Source: Aporrectodea caliginosa (lineage: Eukaryota > Annelida > Clitellata > Crassiclitellata > Lumbricidae). Taken from it: a stretch of DNA of 64,000 bases. This document shows positions 39,747 to 53,500 of this stretch, piece after piece (position 1 is the stretch's first letter; every line of letters starts with the position of its first letter). A program made the translations under genes and the position numbers. A model generated the notes under the pieces. It saw only the letters and a list, made by a program, of their open reading frames with translations, was not told the DNA's origin and made no database searches. The stretch lies in contig JACEVL010000825.1 in assembly GCA_020284085.1 (NCBI GenBank), forward strand, positions 724,001 to 788,000, in the 5' to 3' direction.

Positions 39747-40222
39747 TATTATCTCGGCTATAATGTGCGTGCATGTATAATGCACACCCCAACTTGCAAA
39801 ATTTATCCTAATGTACAAGTATTAGTATCTGTGTGTAATGCCAAGGTGAAGTAATGGAAATACGAAGTCAGAAGCATTGAAATAGGTGCTATAAAACCTT
39901 TAGAATTATTATACTGACCTACCATGGAAGTTCTCTTGGAGCAAGACTATGTCCTTTTAAATTGTTTTGGAGGTATTTTTTTCAAACATAATATGGATTC
40001 TGAATAAAAAATTGTAAAAATATGTTAAAATCTCGTGTTATAAACTTACCTAATAAATTCAAGTTAAATAAATTAAACCAATAAGTATAAGGTAATTCAG
40101 TCGATGTAGACTTCTTTTGTTGCCTTCGATTAGTGCATTAGCAGTCTTCATTCGTGATCGTTTTTACCTACAACATCTTAGAAGTCATTCCTATGTATAA
40201 TGCACACCCAGATCCCAGCACA

Positions 40223-42055
40223 GCAGATCTTTTTTATGAAAAAGTACTCATTATACCCAAGATAATACTGTATATATCTGTGCGTATGTGTGCGTTGGTG
40301 TTCTTGAGGTTAAGTTAGTTCTGAGGGTTGATTCCTGGTTTTATAATTACTCTTAAATGTATATCTTGTGATGCCATGCTCCCCATATGATTGTATCTTT
40401 CTGCAGCACCCTCAGGAAATCCTATATTTGAATCCTGATGTAATTGAAACTGCTGTGGCTGTGTTGGAAATAAACAGAGCCATTCTGGCTTCCTGGTTGC
40501 TAGCTCTGTTTAAAAATAGTACAAGTGCTACCATACTTCCTTTTGGCTTTGAGTTTAATATAGAGTTAGTTTCAATTGCACTTTAAAGCATTGCCAAGGG
40601 CAGATGGCTTTGGGAAGGACAAGGGCTTACAAATTAGTATAAATTTAAGCAATCTTTTGAGTTCACCGTCATGAAGGGAAAGTATGACTTGGCAACCTTG
40701 AAAGAATGTTTACGTGCTTGCTTGCTCAGAGACTAAGCTACTCTTTATGCTATTACACTATTCTGTTGTTACAATTATTGAATTTGATTACAGTTGCTTT
40801 TTATGGCACTTATTTGAGATAGTTTTCAAGATATTAGAATGAATTTTGTGTAAAAGTCTGGTGACACACTGGCTGTTATTGCATTCGGTTTATGAACAGA
40901 AATTGGGAAACATGCTTCCTATCGTCAGCCCTACCGCCCGTAGCTGACCCGCAAGCCGACGAGTGACTAACTTTTAATTTAAGCCCTAGCGCAATTTGTT
41001 AATAATACTACCATTAAGATTGGTTACTTACTGACTTACTTGGACTGTCTAGATCTTAACGCGAGATCTCGTTGTTTACCGCCAAACCGCCATTGCTGTT
41101 GCTTTCGTTTGAAATAAAGATTTAGTAGTTTATTAGAATCATTCCATTGTTTTGTGCATTTAACTGTCTAATCACGTCAGTGCAGACTGCAGGTAACTTT
41201 TAAACTTTGGGAATAAAATGTGGGCATCAGTTATTAATTATCTAGCGGACTAGCAGTTACATGTAAGTTAGCGAATTATCACTTTTAGCGACTAGCAAGC
41301 TATCAGCCGCCATTTTATGTGCTGTGTATACTGTAAGGTAACGCAAGTATTTCTTGCTTTCTTTAAGTGACGGGCCGACGGGCCCCCGCTGAAACTGAGG
41401 TCGGGCCCCGGGCCGCAGATCTTTTTTATGAAAAAGTACTCATTATACCCAAGATAATACTGTATATATCTGTGCGTATGTGTGCGTTGGTGTTCTTGAG
41501 GTTAAGTTAGTTCTGAGGGTTGATTCCTGGTTTTATAATTACTCTTAAATGTATATCTTGTGATGCCATGCTCCCCATATGATTGTATCTTTCTGCAGCG
41601 CCCTCAGGAAATCCTATATTTGAATCCTGATGTAATTGAAACTGCTGTGGCTGTGTTGGAAATAAACAGAGCCATTCTGGCTTCCTGGTTGCTAGCTCTG
41701 TGTTTAAAAATAGTACAAGTGCTACCATACTTCCTTTTGGCTTTGAGTTTAATATAGAGTTAGTTTCAATTGCACTTTAAAGCATTGTCAAGGGCAGACG
41801 GCTTTGGGAAGGACATGGGCTTACAAATTAGTATAAATTTAAGCAATCTTTTTGAGTTCACCATCATGAAGGGAAAGTATGAAAGGCAACCTTGAAAGAA
41901 TGTTTACGTGCTTGCTGGCTCAGAGACTAAGCTACTCTTTATGCTATTACACTATTCTGTTGTTACAATTATTGAATTTGATTACAGTTGCTTTTTATGG
42001 CACTTATTTGAGATAGTTTTCAAGATATTAGAATGAATTTTGTGTAAACGTCTGC
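40223..42055. repeat. Direct duplication of about 640 bp with a 553-bp spacer
   Basis: Copy 1 (about 40223-40861) and copy 2 (about 41415-42055) both start gcagatcttttttatgaaaa and run to gaattttgtgtaaa.gtctg with few differences (one shared codon-like stretch also reads the same in both). The spacer contains a GC-rich patch (cgacgggcccccgctgaaac) and two ccgccatt motifs. The repeats lack TG...CA ends, so an LTR pair is not supported. Confidence 0.8.
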
Positions 42056-42059
42056 AGGA

Positions 42060-44260
42060 TTTCAGCAGATACAATCTGAAATTCACTTTTTCTAGAGAGT
42101 ATAATTTTTTATGCTTTTTGGTATTTTTCGCCCAAGATTCATTCATGTTTACCAGCATTGTTTGATGTGATGCAGTTAACTTTTGAGGCAATACTGAAAA
42201 GTAAGAACTAATGGCCTGAGATTCCCACAGTTTGAGATTATTACAGAACATTTAAATGGCCTATAAAACCTTGAAACTTTTGTACAAAACAACCTGAATT
42301 TGGTGAGGAAATTATTAAACCTGAAAGCTTGCAAGAAACTTACTACTTTCTGTAAAATGTCAACACAGAATATCTTTGCAGTTCCCATAGTTGCTTGCAA
42401 GACATTTTTCTTTTCATGAGACTCATTGGTGTCGTTGATATCACTGCCGAATATGACAACTTGTTTGCATTTGACAGAACAGTAACTTTTCGATAACTGT
42501 ATGTTGCAGCTGGCACTACAACTGACAAATATGCTCTATTATAACTTGAACATCACTTGACCCACATTTTTATCTGTGAACGTGATAATGCTACCCACAC
42601 ACACAAGAGGCAGGTCGCGAAATTTGAACTTGGGGTATGACTTTAACATCCTAGTTATGATTTAATTACGCAGAAGCAAGTGATTCACTGCTGATGTGAC
42701 AGAACTACACACTCGGACAGTTCCTTCTTGCCAATAGAAATTTTAATGTAGAGGTTGGAACAATTGTTGGTAGAAGAATGAAATGTTCCTAATGAACCAG
42801 AGCGAAAAATTTGAAGGTTCTTGCCATCAGCACCACAGAAGACCCTCGGATTATTCTGTGACTATGGGACACTTGTTAAAGTTGCCTCATGTCTTTTTGG
42901 ATGATGGACATTTCCTTAGGAGACACTGTGAGTTGTTTTAGATTTTTCAATTGTGAAAGAGTCAATGAGGCATAATTGCAAAGTTGCTGATTTGTTGAAT
43001 TGCTGCTGTTGTGTTTGTCACAGATGCTTGAACCCTCGACTGTTACAATTTAAAAAGTATTTGGTAAGGTAAGGTAAAAATAGGTCATTACCTTGCCTTA
43101 ATGTTTATAAAGCCAAATTTATATGGTCAGTAGATTATTGCTAATCACAAAGTGACATGACATTCGATAGCAGTGATGCAAGTGGTAGAAATCACATTGA
43201 CTGTTGTTGCTGTTGTATTTTGCTATGCTGCATCCATGAACAAGACCATACATGACATTTTGCCTATCAGACAGTGGTAGTCCATGTAAAAGCAAACACT
43301 GGTTAACAAATTTAGTTCACAATGGAAAAGGCATTTAACTTGAATTTGAATGTTTCTGGTTTTATTTCATTGAACTTTTGGCATATCAGAACTGCAGAAG
43401 ATAGTTTGCCGATCACTCCTTGCTGACCATTTATTCGTGCTGAGCAGTTCTACTCATGTCCTGAGTGGAATTTCACATGGGCATGACATACTCTGGAGTG
43501 ATCCCCATGATGTTCTTCTAATTTTGAAACAGAAAATTCACTCAGCAACTGTAGCCTTTGCAACTTTGTCTTGCAGGGACTGAGAGGGCATGCTTTGAAT
43601 ACATGTGTCAGGCCCACAAGTTGGTGGTTGTTTCCTTAATGTAATAAAATATTTAGTATATTATATGAAGCATTATGTAGGCCTATATTTATTTCTATTC
43701 ATGTAAAGTTTAAAGGTTCTTTGTTCAGTTTCATCATTTGCCTTCAAAACCAAAACTCGGACCGTAGTGGGGACTTTAGTGACATTTGAATCTGGGATCA
43801 CTGATAGTACCTTCAGTTGCCTTTGTTTATATAAAAGCTGTTAGGTTCTCTTTCTGTTGCAGTTGTAGGATTATGTTTTCAGATGTTTATGTTCTACTGA
43901 CAATGTACTGGTTGTATACTGTTACAAGTTGTTGTGTAAGAATTATCTGTCAAGACACTGCTTTAAGAAGATATGTTAATTTCCCTATGTACAATGCACA
44001 GAAGAACTCGTATAGTGCGGGGGCAAAGTGAACTATGGTCAGTAACAAGCAAAAGAAACCTCACAATTTAAAATAATGAATTGCATGCCTCAGATGGTGA
44101 CACACCAAGATACTCATAAAGGAAACAAAATAGTCATCCATGAAGTAAGATGAGCAGGTTCTTCCGGTTGTGCTTCGGACATGTAAACACTGGCCGTTCT
44201 CAGTGTTTAACCATTCCACTGAGTTGCTCTTGCTTCATGTACTTTCAGATTTATATGGTG
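42060..44260. other. Non-genic stretch, presumed upstream of C3G
   Basis: No convincing exon was found. The first C3G coding exon should lie somewhere between about 40 and 47.5 kb or within a larger intron, but I could not locate an ATG exon ending in phase 1. Confidence 0.4.
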
Positions 44261-44269
44261 CCACTGATA

Positions 44270-45135
44270 GGACCCAATTTACACTTCTGGAGCTCTGTTT
44301 GATGTCAGTGCAGACTTTGATACGGTCGACCACGAGGTTCTTATGCATCATCTCTTAGTTTCTTTTGGCATTTCTGGTGAGCTGCTTGACTGGATTCACC
44401 CTTTTTGAATGGACATATGTCCTGCAGTGTCTTTGCGTCCACTAGGTCTCTTTGGGTTGCCACTCCTTTGGTGTGCTGCAGGGCTCTGTTCTCGGCCCAT
44501 TGCTATACATTTTGTACACTGCTGATATTGCAACTGTCCTGGCATCCTGTTGTGTTTTAGTCAGCTCTACGCTGATGATATTCAGGCTTATCTGCATTGT
44601 CCAGCATCTAATGCTCTAACTGCACTAGCCACTATGCAGCGGGCTATGGAGGCGCTTGGCAATTGGATGTCGTCCAATCGTCTGCGCTTAGTGCATCCAA
44701 AACGCAATTTATTTGACTGATAATAGGCACCAGCTTTGAAAAATAGATTCTTTGGCTATTTCTGCTGACTTCCCTCACTTTGTCTGCTCGACATCTGTCC
44801 ACAATCTTGGCTGTTCTTGATCAGGAACTTGCCTTCTCGAACATCTAAATCGCTTATGCCGTGCTTGCATTTTTCATTTGTGACAGTTGTGGGTCATTTC
44901 CCGTTCACATTCACCAAATGCTGCGCTTGCCCTTGTTCATGCAGTTGTGGTTGGGCCGACCATCTGGAATAACCTTCCTTCTGATCTGCATGTTCTTTTA
45001 ATGAGAGACTCTTCATACACCGTTTATAAGCATCTGAAAACTGTTCTTTTTTCACCAGAGTTGGGCTGGGAGCATCTCTGAGTAAGTATCTTGGAGGGGC
45101 ACTATATAAGTCCTCGGAATGAGTGAATGAAATTT
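44270..45135 (+). mobile_element. Decayed L2/CR1-like LINE 3' half
   Basis: In changing frames the sequence reads DVSADFDTVDHEVLMHHLLV (RT motif A region), VCCRALFS for the G-V-x-Q-G-S-V-L region, then YADDIQAYLHCPASNALTAL (about 44570) and MEALGNWMSSNRLRL. At 44960-45080 it reads VVGPTIWNNLPSDLHVLL then LKTVLF. It stops at the tail ggaggggcactatataag (45095-45112) followed by gaatgag repeats. Several frameshifts and stops mark it as dead. The tail resembles that of the SINEs in this window. Confidence 0.75.
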
Positions 45136-45518
45136 ATGAATTTGTCAACAGGGTTGTAGTATTTGTTGTTTGTGTTGGGAGTGCTTGAGTTAGACTTTTA
45201 GTGTTAAGAATTTTCTGTGTCTATCTTGTACACATTTCGATAGTTGATGCTAATGAGATAGGATTTGGGAATGTTGCTTATGGGACTTTGTTCCTTGTTT
45301 GTCAGATTTTGCAGGGATTCTGTCCATGTTATGATTTTTAAAAATATTAAGCAAAGGTGTGTGCCAGAGCTGTGATGACAGTAGTCAGGTTGGCTGTGTA
45401 CAATATGTATAATCTGAGTACTGAGCCTTATGGTACATCAAATGAACTGGTGTCCAAGCCATACAGTCTGAGCCTATGGTCACCATTATTATTTGTTCGT
45501 CCAGTAAGGACGTAAGCC

Positions 45519-45687
45519 CAGTGGCGTAACAAAGGAGGGGCAAAGGGGGGAGCCGCCCCGGGCAAAATTAGCTGTCAGTGGTACACATTACTATGAGAAA
45601 AACGAATAAAAGTCAACAAGAAAACTAAAAAGGGGTGCAGTCATCAACTCTTGCCCCTGGGCGCTGAAACTCTTCGTTACGCCACTG
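45519..45687. mobile_element. hAT-like MITE, 169 bp
   Basis: TIRs cagtggcgtaacaaag and cttcgttacgccactg are near-perfect inverses. The flanks are a perfect 8-bp duplication, cgtaagcc, at 45511-45518 and 45688-45695. The G/C-rich left part (gagccgccccgggcaaaatt) and gcccctgggcgctgaaac on the right are partly complementary. There is no coding capacity. Confidence 0.85.
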
Positions 45688-45924
45688 CGTAAGCCAGTCC
45701 AGATATCAACCAGCGATTCATTTTGGGTGCTGAGATGCTTGATTGGTATATTGTGATTGACTCTGTTGAATGCTGCATCAAGCAGAGCAGCGTGACACAT
45801 CCAGGGTGTCAATTGTGTCGCAGGTGTCCGATATCTGTTTGATCAGAACACATCTACATATATAGAATTCCCTTTTTGAAGACTTTCCCTTTTATTGTAG
45901 CTGTCTTGCCTGAAATGCTATGCT

Positions 45925-46943
45925 TTAACTCTTCCGCGGCCATTGCGGTCGAAAACGACCGCACAACGAAAACGCGTCCATTTCGCATATAATTAGCTAT
46001 ATTTAGAGTTCTATTTATATATGCTAGATAGAGGAAATGTTGTAGATTCCGAAAATACCCTGACATGGGTTTTTCCAATGATTTGGTGAAGTTAAAAAGG
46101 CAACTTTGGCGACAATATTTTGAAATATTTACATCCAGCCATTTAAATGTGAATAGTCCCATCCCTTTCTGTAAAATTGGCCATTTCTATAATAATTTAA
46201 TGTTGTTTCATCAGCAAACTCCACATAAATTAATTATATCGTTCAACAAATGTTTTATAGGCTCTAAAATAAATATCTTTGACGACTCATAGGTTTCGAC
46301 ATTTGATGAAAGCCACCCATCGGCAATCGCATTGCCGTTGCGGCCGATCTTATTATTTATTAGGATAAACATTAGCTCATTTGATCACTTCTCTGTAGTT
46401 ATATGTTTTCTATTCATCAGCGAAGTCCAAAATATAAAATTTATTGGTCAGGCAATTTTGTAAACGCTTTGTAAAGAAATAGGCTACGTTTGACGTGGTG
46501 GACGTTTTTGGGTTTGAAATACGGCAACGTCGTGGAACTAACCGTTGTGCGGGCCGATGTCACATCATAGGGTGGACGCAATATAAGATCATTTTCCAAT
46601 AAATTCACTAATTTTTAGCCCTTCACCCGTTGCTACAAGTTTGTCATACACGTGGCTACATTTATAAGTGTTTTTATTACATTTGATTCTATTCGTCGAT
46701 TTTTTATGAATTTCTAATGTTATAATTTTTATTTTTATTTTTTTTAATATTTCATTTATTTATGAACTTTGAGGCAAACACATCAATTGATCAGCTTTTT
46801 CAAGATAGAATATTGTTTAGGAATCAAATACGAACAAAATGATATAGGACATGTCTATATGTCAACAGATTTTAAGTGTTTGTCTTCACATGAACTAATA
46901 ATGGTGAAATTTATCAAAAACAACTTGGCTGCGAAAGAGTTAA
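45925..46943. mobile_element. Possible piggyBac-like non-autonomous element, TTAA-flanked
   Basis: Both outer ends are TTAA. The left inner sequence is ctcttccgcggccattg; the right, read inversely, is ctctttcgcagccaagttg. The left subterminal region holds the palindrome gcggtcgaaaacgaccgc. The interior is AT-rich without an ORF of note. TTAA ends plus short TIRs are the piggyBac pattern, but the ~1-kb span between imperfect TIRs makes this a moderate call. Confidence 0.45.
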
Positions 46944-47357
46944 GAGGTACTGGGTTTCAGGCAACAGTTTTTATTCAGCATACATAGAATAAGAAACTGC
47001 TTTAGTGTCTAGGAGACGATGGAAAGAGCGCTGCTGTGTGCATATGTGGGCAGAAGATATCGTGGTCTTGCGAGTCTGGTAACTGCGTAACTAACTTTCA
47101 TGTAGGCCGGAGTGCAGATAATGACTTGCATGAGGCCTATTGGAAATTTTTGGTAGTTGAGTACCTGTTAAAAATGGACTTGAATACCGAGGCCTTAGTT
47201 TAGTAAGATTTTGACACCTGTAGTCAGTATTTAGCTCTTGTAGCAGCCACTGTATCCTGTAACTTCTCAATATGTGTACTTTTCTGACTTATTGTGGTCA
47301 CACTTTTCTGTTACTGAAGGTTCAATTGTGACTCATATTTAATTATATATATATATA

Positions 47358-47434
<77 letters not shown>

Positions 47435-47596
47435 ATTTACACCATAACATCTGCAATGTGTGTGCCGTTGATACTGCACAGATTTTGTGTTATCTTTGAA
47501 TTTTCCTGATTAGGGCCATTGCTAGCTTTGTATATTAGTCATAATGTTTCATAAATGTAGCCTTTTTTGACGATTTTAAAATGTATTTTTGATTAG

Positions 47597-50500
47597 CGGA
47601 AGACACAAAGTCAAGTGTTCTGAAGAAAGCCGTGTCGTTCCGAAATGACTTGAAGTCACGAATAATACGTAAGTCGTCTAGTGCCTTAGGTACTGAGAAT
47701 GCAGTGGCAAAGTCAACAACGCCTAGGAAGAAGACATCTCTGCCCCGAACTGGTAGCTTTACTGATGGACAAAAGGAAACTGTCCCAGTAAAGAAGAATG
47801 TAAGTACCAAATAATTTCAATTTTCTTCAGCGTTTCAGAGTTGAGCAGTGACCTTGATATAGCATGCTGGCTTTTTGTTGCCACTTTGTACGGTTAAAGT
47901 GTTTGTGGTATTTGTTCTTTGGCTATATAGATAATAATAAGAGGAAGAGCAGTCTCCTAAGGTAGCCAGGGTGACAGCCATGAGTCTGAAATGTTAGCGA
48001 ATTAACTGTTTTAGCCTTGCCATTTGAGGAGTGGTGACCATTTTTGTGTTCCTCACCCCTCATCTTCTTGCATGATCAGCATTTTTATTTTCTACCCGGA
48101 TTTGATAATGGCACAAGTGGAGCAGAAATCTCAAAATATCTTTGCCCTGATGTGGATTGGAACACCCGACCTTCGGGTTGGTTGTCCAGCTTGCTGTCCA
48201 CCAGACTGTTGCATGTTCAGTTACAGAACTAGTATGTGTGCAGATATTTAAATCCCCAAACTATGCTTTAAAGCACTGTTGCACATAGATACACACTGAC
48301 TAAATTACAGCTCTAAGATATGCTGCAGCTGCCCAAGATTTCGTGGTAGTTCTTCCCACTGTTTTCTTGTGCCATGTCTCCTTACAGAATTATTTGTTCA
48401 AGTTTAGACATGGGAGTTTGATTAGATTAGTTTTGCATATTCACACTGTCACAGGTCTGGTGTTTCGTTAAGTACTGCAAATGTACACTTGGAAGCAAGT
48501 TCATTTGATTTGCAGAAGGTTGGACAGTACTGCTGTATAGCAACATTTCTGGAGACTTCCTTTTCTTTATCTCTTGACTTGAAATATATGGATGTGTTGC
48601 AATGCTATGATTATTGTTGTGTGTAAGAGAATCTTCTTGATTGAAACTAATATTGTGTTTTTTGTATTTTTAGTTTTATTTTCCTTTTGCTAAGCAGACA
48701 TAACAATGGTGGCTTTTGGCAAGAAATACCAACAATATCCTACAATTTTAAAGCATTTTGTTTTCTCTGGAAAGGATTTTTAACTGTATTTTACTGTTCT
48801 CAGAGTGATGGCGTGGAAAGACTGGGTGGTGAAACAAAGAAAGTTTTCCAGGCCCTTCGCTACATCCAGGATGTAGTCGACAAAGGAATCTTAGAACAGT
48901 TACATGGATCTATAACAATTGTTCTTGACCAGATAACGGAGTTTATGGGCCTCATACAAAAATGCTTTCCTAACCAAGAGAGGTAACTTGAAGTTTTTAA
49001 CTCAAGTATTCACTTGTTTTTTTAAATTTTAATATTTGAAAAATTTTAGTCCAAAAGTGGAATGAAATTGTGTTTTGATGAACGCATGTATTGAACATAA
49101 CTGTGTCCAAAGTGTATGAAAAACAATTTACTTTGAATATGTTAATTCCTTTCCACAATTATTGAAAGGTGGTTGCAAATTGCTTGAACTGTCACTTGTA
49201 GTCTCACGACTTGTACCTCCCTTCCCAATCTGCATGCTGTAAATACCATTCCACTGTAACTGCACTAAATGCACTTGCCATTCACAATCACATAATCAAC
49301 TCCAAAGGAGAGATAGAAAGTAACTGCTCTTATTCTCATGACGTCTTTGACTTTTCGGTACTGTTGAAATTGATACACTTCGGTGTTGTAAGCAATATTC
49401 AATACCAAGACAGAGGAGGTCCAAGACTGAGACCAAGACCAGAGACGGGGGTACTGAGACCAAGACGGAAAGTTCAAGATTGTACAAGTCTGAGGCTTTC
49501 CAGAATTTATTCCACTGAGTAGTAAATAATAAACATTAAACAGCAACTCACTTATCAGTTTCCCAGCTGACTCTGGCCAGATTTTTCTAGAGTTTTGGTC
49601 CATTTCACGTTTACTATAAAAGGCATTATGTCTCATCAACCACTAAGAGAGAGTTAAAGTGTAAACATGAAACTTGTTTGGCAATTAATTCGAACAGGCC
49701 TATTGCTTGTACATGGTTATATTTTTAATATGACAGGCAAATTGTGATGATGTGGCATATGTCTGTCATCACACTAACTTTCAACATTCGGAAAAGTTTA
49801 TTTTAAATAAATAGGTTACTAGAAAGTATAAATACATATATGTTACTAATCTAGTGTTTCATCTGTTTTTATTAGTAACATTTGAAACTGTAGAGTTAAG
49901 CAGCTGTTTTTGTGATTGCTGGTTTGATATGTGAACCAACATTTTGGGATGCACCATTGCTCCTTTCAACACTTGCTTCACAGTCTTGGTGGTATGCAAA
50001 TCTCCAGTGGTTATTGATATTACGTTGGAGTGGTCAGACATCTATCTGTTGGTGCTGCTACTGTAAATGCATGAAGTCCTTCAAAATTAACTTTTCTAAG
50101 TTATTGGAAGCTGGCAAAGCCTGATTAAGTTGACCCTAGGTCACTCTAAAGCACTTTTGGAATCACTTCGTTTTCATTTGAAAAGTTACAAAGATCATTA
50201 GTATGAAAGCTACCTACATTACTATTGGTGCTACTACCCATAAATGTGTGCAACTTTTCGGAATGCAAAACCATGCAAAAAACTCTTTATACAACTTTGA
50301 ATTACTGAAATCATAGGCTAATTTTGTCCTTGTTTGCTGTCATGGTTGTAAAACATGATCTGAAAATGAAACAGGTCTGATATCTTTACAACCATCCCAA
50401 ATGTATATGAATCACCAGTGGAAATATTGTAGCTCAGTTATCACCCTAATGAGTGGTGCACGTATTTACATAGGAAGATTGCTGGTTGCCCGACATCAGC

Positions 50501-53500
50501 TGTCTTAGTAAGTGTAGTGTACCTATAAATGTGAAATCTTCACCTGTGGCCCATTTGGCTAGTTTCCCATCGTCACAATTTTTCGCATGTGGCTTGCTAA
50601 GGGTAAAGTCAAAACCATAATCATAATCATCTTTGCCTTGATGTTGAATAGGTATGATGAGATCATATAACCCTGTCATGTCTGCCACCTTAACCCTTTA
50701 GAACAGGGATGGCCAGCTCGCGAGCCACATGCGGCCCGCGGGCTGTTGATTGGCGGCCCGCTCGACCCCTTTGTAAATAAATTTTTTGGTCTAATTTTAC
50801 ACCTACCTAGCCCAATACTGGGCCTACTAAGTACTGCAATACTGCATGATAATGATGTTCAAAACATTAAAAAATTTAGTGTTGTAAGTATTAGTGACCT
50901 AGTGTAGTCACACCTGTTTTTATGCTTCTTTTAAAAATATGAAAACACATTTGTATTTCTTCTGAGGCTGTGAGGACAAACACTTGAGGCCCGCCGCATG
51001 CATGCCAACAGTTATAGCGGCCAGTAATCCAAAAAAAGGTTGGCCACCTCTGCTTTAGAACCCTTTCTTAACACCGAACTCTCATGATAGTACTGCCGGC
51101 CACTCTCACTCTAGCTTGTTGTTTACAGCAGAGTCCAGTAAGCAGGTTGACAATATGAATCACTTCTAACATGTGAGACACAACCAAAAGTTTATCTAGA
51201 CTGTATTATGACTATAATGATTTGATATGTTTATGATATATCTGTAGTGTTTAGCTTATCAGATTAGCTGCCTTAGAATAATTTTATTACTACAGAATAG
51301 CTAACAAACAATTTAGACTCATATGCCGAGTCGCCCAGGTTCGATGGTTTTAATGTCAAACTACGTCACCTTAAAATTTCATATTGCTAGTGTTCAGTTT
51401 GCGAGATGTAATTTTTCGGGTCTTTCCCTGGATTAGTATTTTGCTTGATTTTCATGTTTAGTCCCGTCTTTGAATGTAAATGTACTCAGTTTTATATAGC
51501 GACCGTAATGGCCTCGACACTGCTAATTTTTCATTGAATTGATCGGGTGAGATCCTTCACCACTGCTTGCTTGTTTGAGTGGGCGCCACACCATTTTAAT
51601 TTCCCCGTGCACGGGCCATGCTAGCCCAAGATTTTAAATCTCTTAAATAAACCACCTTTGGGAAGCAAACCGCAACCTACCCACGCTATAATATCGGGCT
51701 ATGTTTAAGGATCCTGTGTGGCCGAGTGGGTTGGTAGCCTGCCTGTCACACCGGCGCCCCGGGTTCGCTTCCCGGTCGGGTCGGTTTATCAGAGATTAAT
51801 TTCTCGGATCTTTACTGCGGGTGGCTCGGTCGCATTATAAGCGTGGAGTACAATACAACACACAATACAACACACCACAATACAACTGGGGCGCGGTGGT
51901 TTAGGGGTATGTTCGGTGCCTTGCAGCTGGAGGGTTGCGGGTACGAATCCACCTCAAAGTCGCCGCGTAGGGACCCTGGGCAAGTCCTTCACTCGCAATT
52001 GCTCACGGCGTGAAACTCCGATTCAGCGTTCGGAAGCAGTAGTCGGGAGCGCCTCTGAATGGGAAATCTGGTAGGGGCGCTATAACAAGTGTTCAAATAC
52101 AATACAAATACAATATAATAAAAACGTCTATACACAGAGGCGCATGAGATGATGAGACGCAGCCTACGATCTTACCTATGTAGCTAACTGGGACAACAGT
52201 GACGTCATTGATGAATGATGTCAAGAGATATGGTGGCGTAATTTTCCAACAGTAGTCACCATATCAAAACTTAAATGTCCGTATCTCAGAATTTAAATGA
52301 CATTTTGAGCTGAAAATAGTTGTGTTGACCTAGAAATTCGCGTGATAACGTTTTGTAAAATTTTCATATCGCTAGAGCATTCGGTTCACGAGCCTTTAGT
52401 GGAGAGGAACAAACAAACAAAAAACAGAAGGGCAAACTTTCAGACTTATAGTATAGGTATGCTTCTTGTGTACATGTGAGACTGTCTTTGCTGTTCCTAG
52501 TTCACTGCTGACATCTGCATTCAGTGGATTACATCAGACCTTGGCTGAGTTGATGCGCCTGTCCGATCGTGCGCTGCTTTCAAACGAAGATGTTTTTGTC
52601 AATAAACAGCAAGCCACTGATTTGATCTCGGCTGTCAAAAATAGTGTCCAGGTCAGTCAACACTTTGCTTGGAAAGACAATAACATTTCCCAGTCATGCG
52701 GATTCTGCTATCAATACAAAACAAAATACAATGGAATGACAGGTATTTTACTTGCTGATGCTGAAAGACAATGCCAGTAATGCTTTACTGATGCCATTTA
52801 TTTTGAAGAACAGTTTGTCAGTGTGGAACATAAAACTTGAGGGAGGGTAGGCATAGCAGCAATGTTTCCTCATTTTTCTGTGTGAACACTGACATATAGG
52901 TGCCAGCTTTTGATTTTGCCATTCGGGGACGTACGCATAGTCACTCGATTGCCATTACCAATTTACCCTGTCTACATCACTGTATGTGATGAATTTTGCA
53001 TTAGCCTAATGTGTGGGATCTACAGTCTACTGAAAATTAGTCTTTAATAATTGCAGTAAAACCATCAAACGACAAGTGGCCTATGTTGAAAATTAGAATC
53101 AACTAAAAGAAGAAAATGTTTATTAGATTCCAGTAACCTACCAAGCTTATGGGCCCAGCACAAGCAAAGTTCATATATACAATTATACATGCATGCAGAT
53201 GTCATTTATTGGGTCTGCGACGGGACAGTAGAAGTGCGCTTAAACGTGTACTTTTGCTGAGTTGATGCTGTTTTAATCACTGTGTACAAAGTCATAAAAT
53301 TGAGCACAGGTCATGTTAAAATCTTTTTCGTCAACAGTTCCGCTTTAACAAGATTAGGAGGCTAATTGCTAATGGCAGTTTAAACAATCTGCCAAAAGCT
53401 ATTATTAGATTCATGCTAGACATGGCAACAATGTTGTTGCTGTGCAATTTTACAGAGTATAGATTACTAACTAACCTAACTGCCTGCTTTTCTATGGCCA

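Noticed and set aside
40223..42055. LTR retrotransposon with a pair of LTRs
   Set aside because: The repeats lack TG...CA ends, there is no primer-binding site or polypurine tract that I can see, and the spacer has no gag/pol.
48024..48251. Cys-rich frame in a C3G intron as an exon
   Set aside because: No phase-compatible splice sites, and similarity to dispersed repeat phrases.
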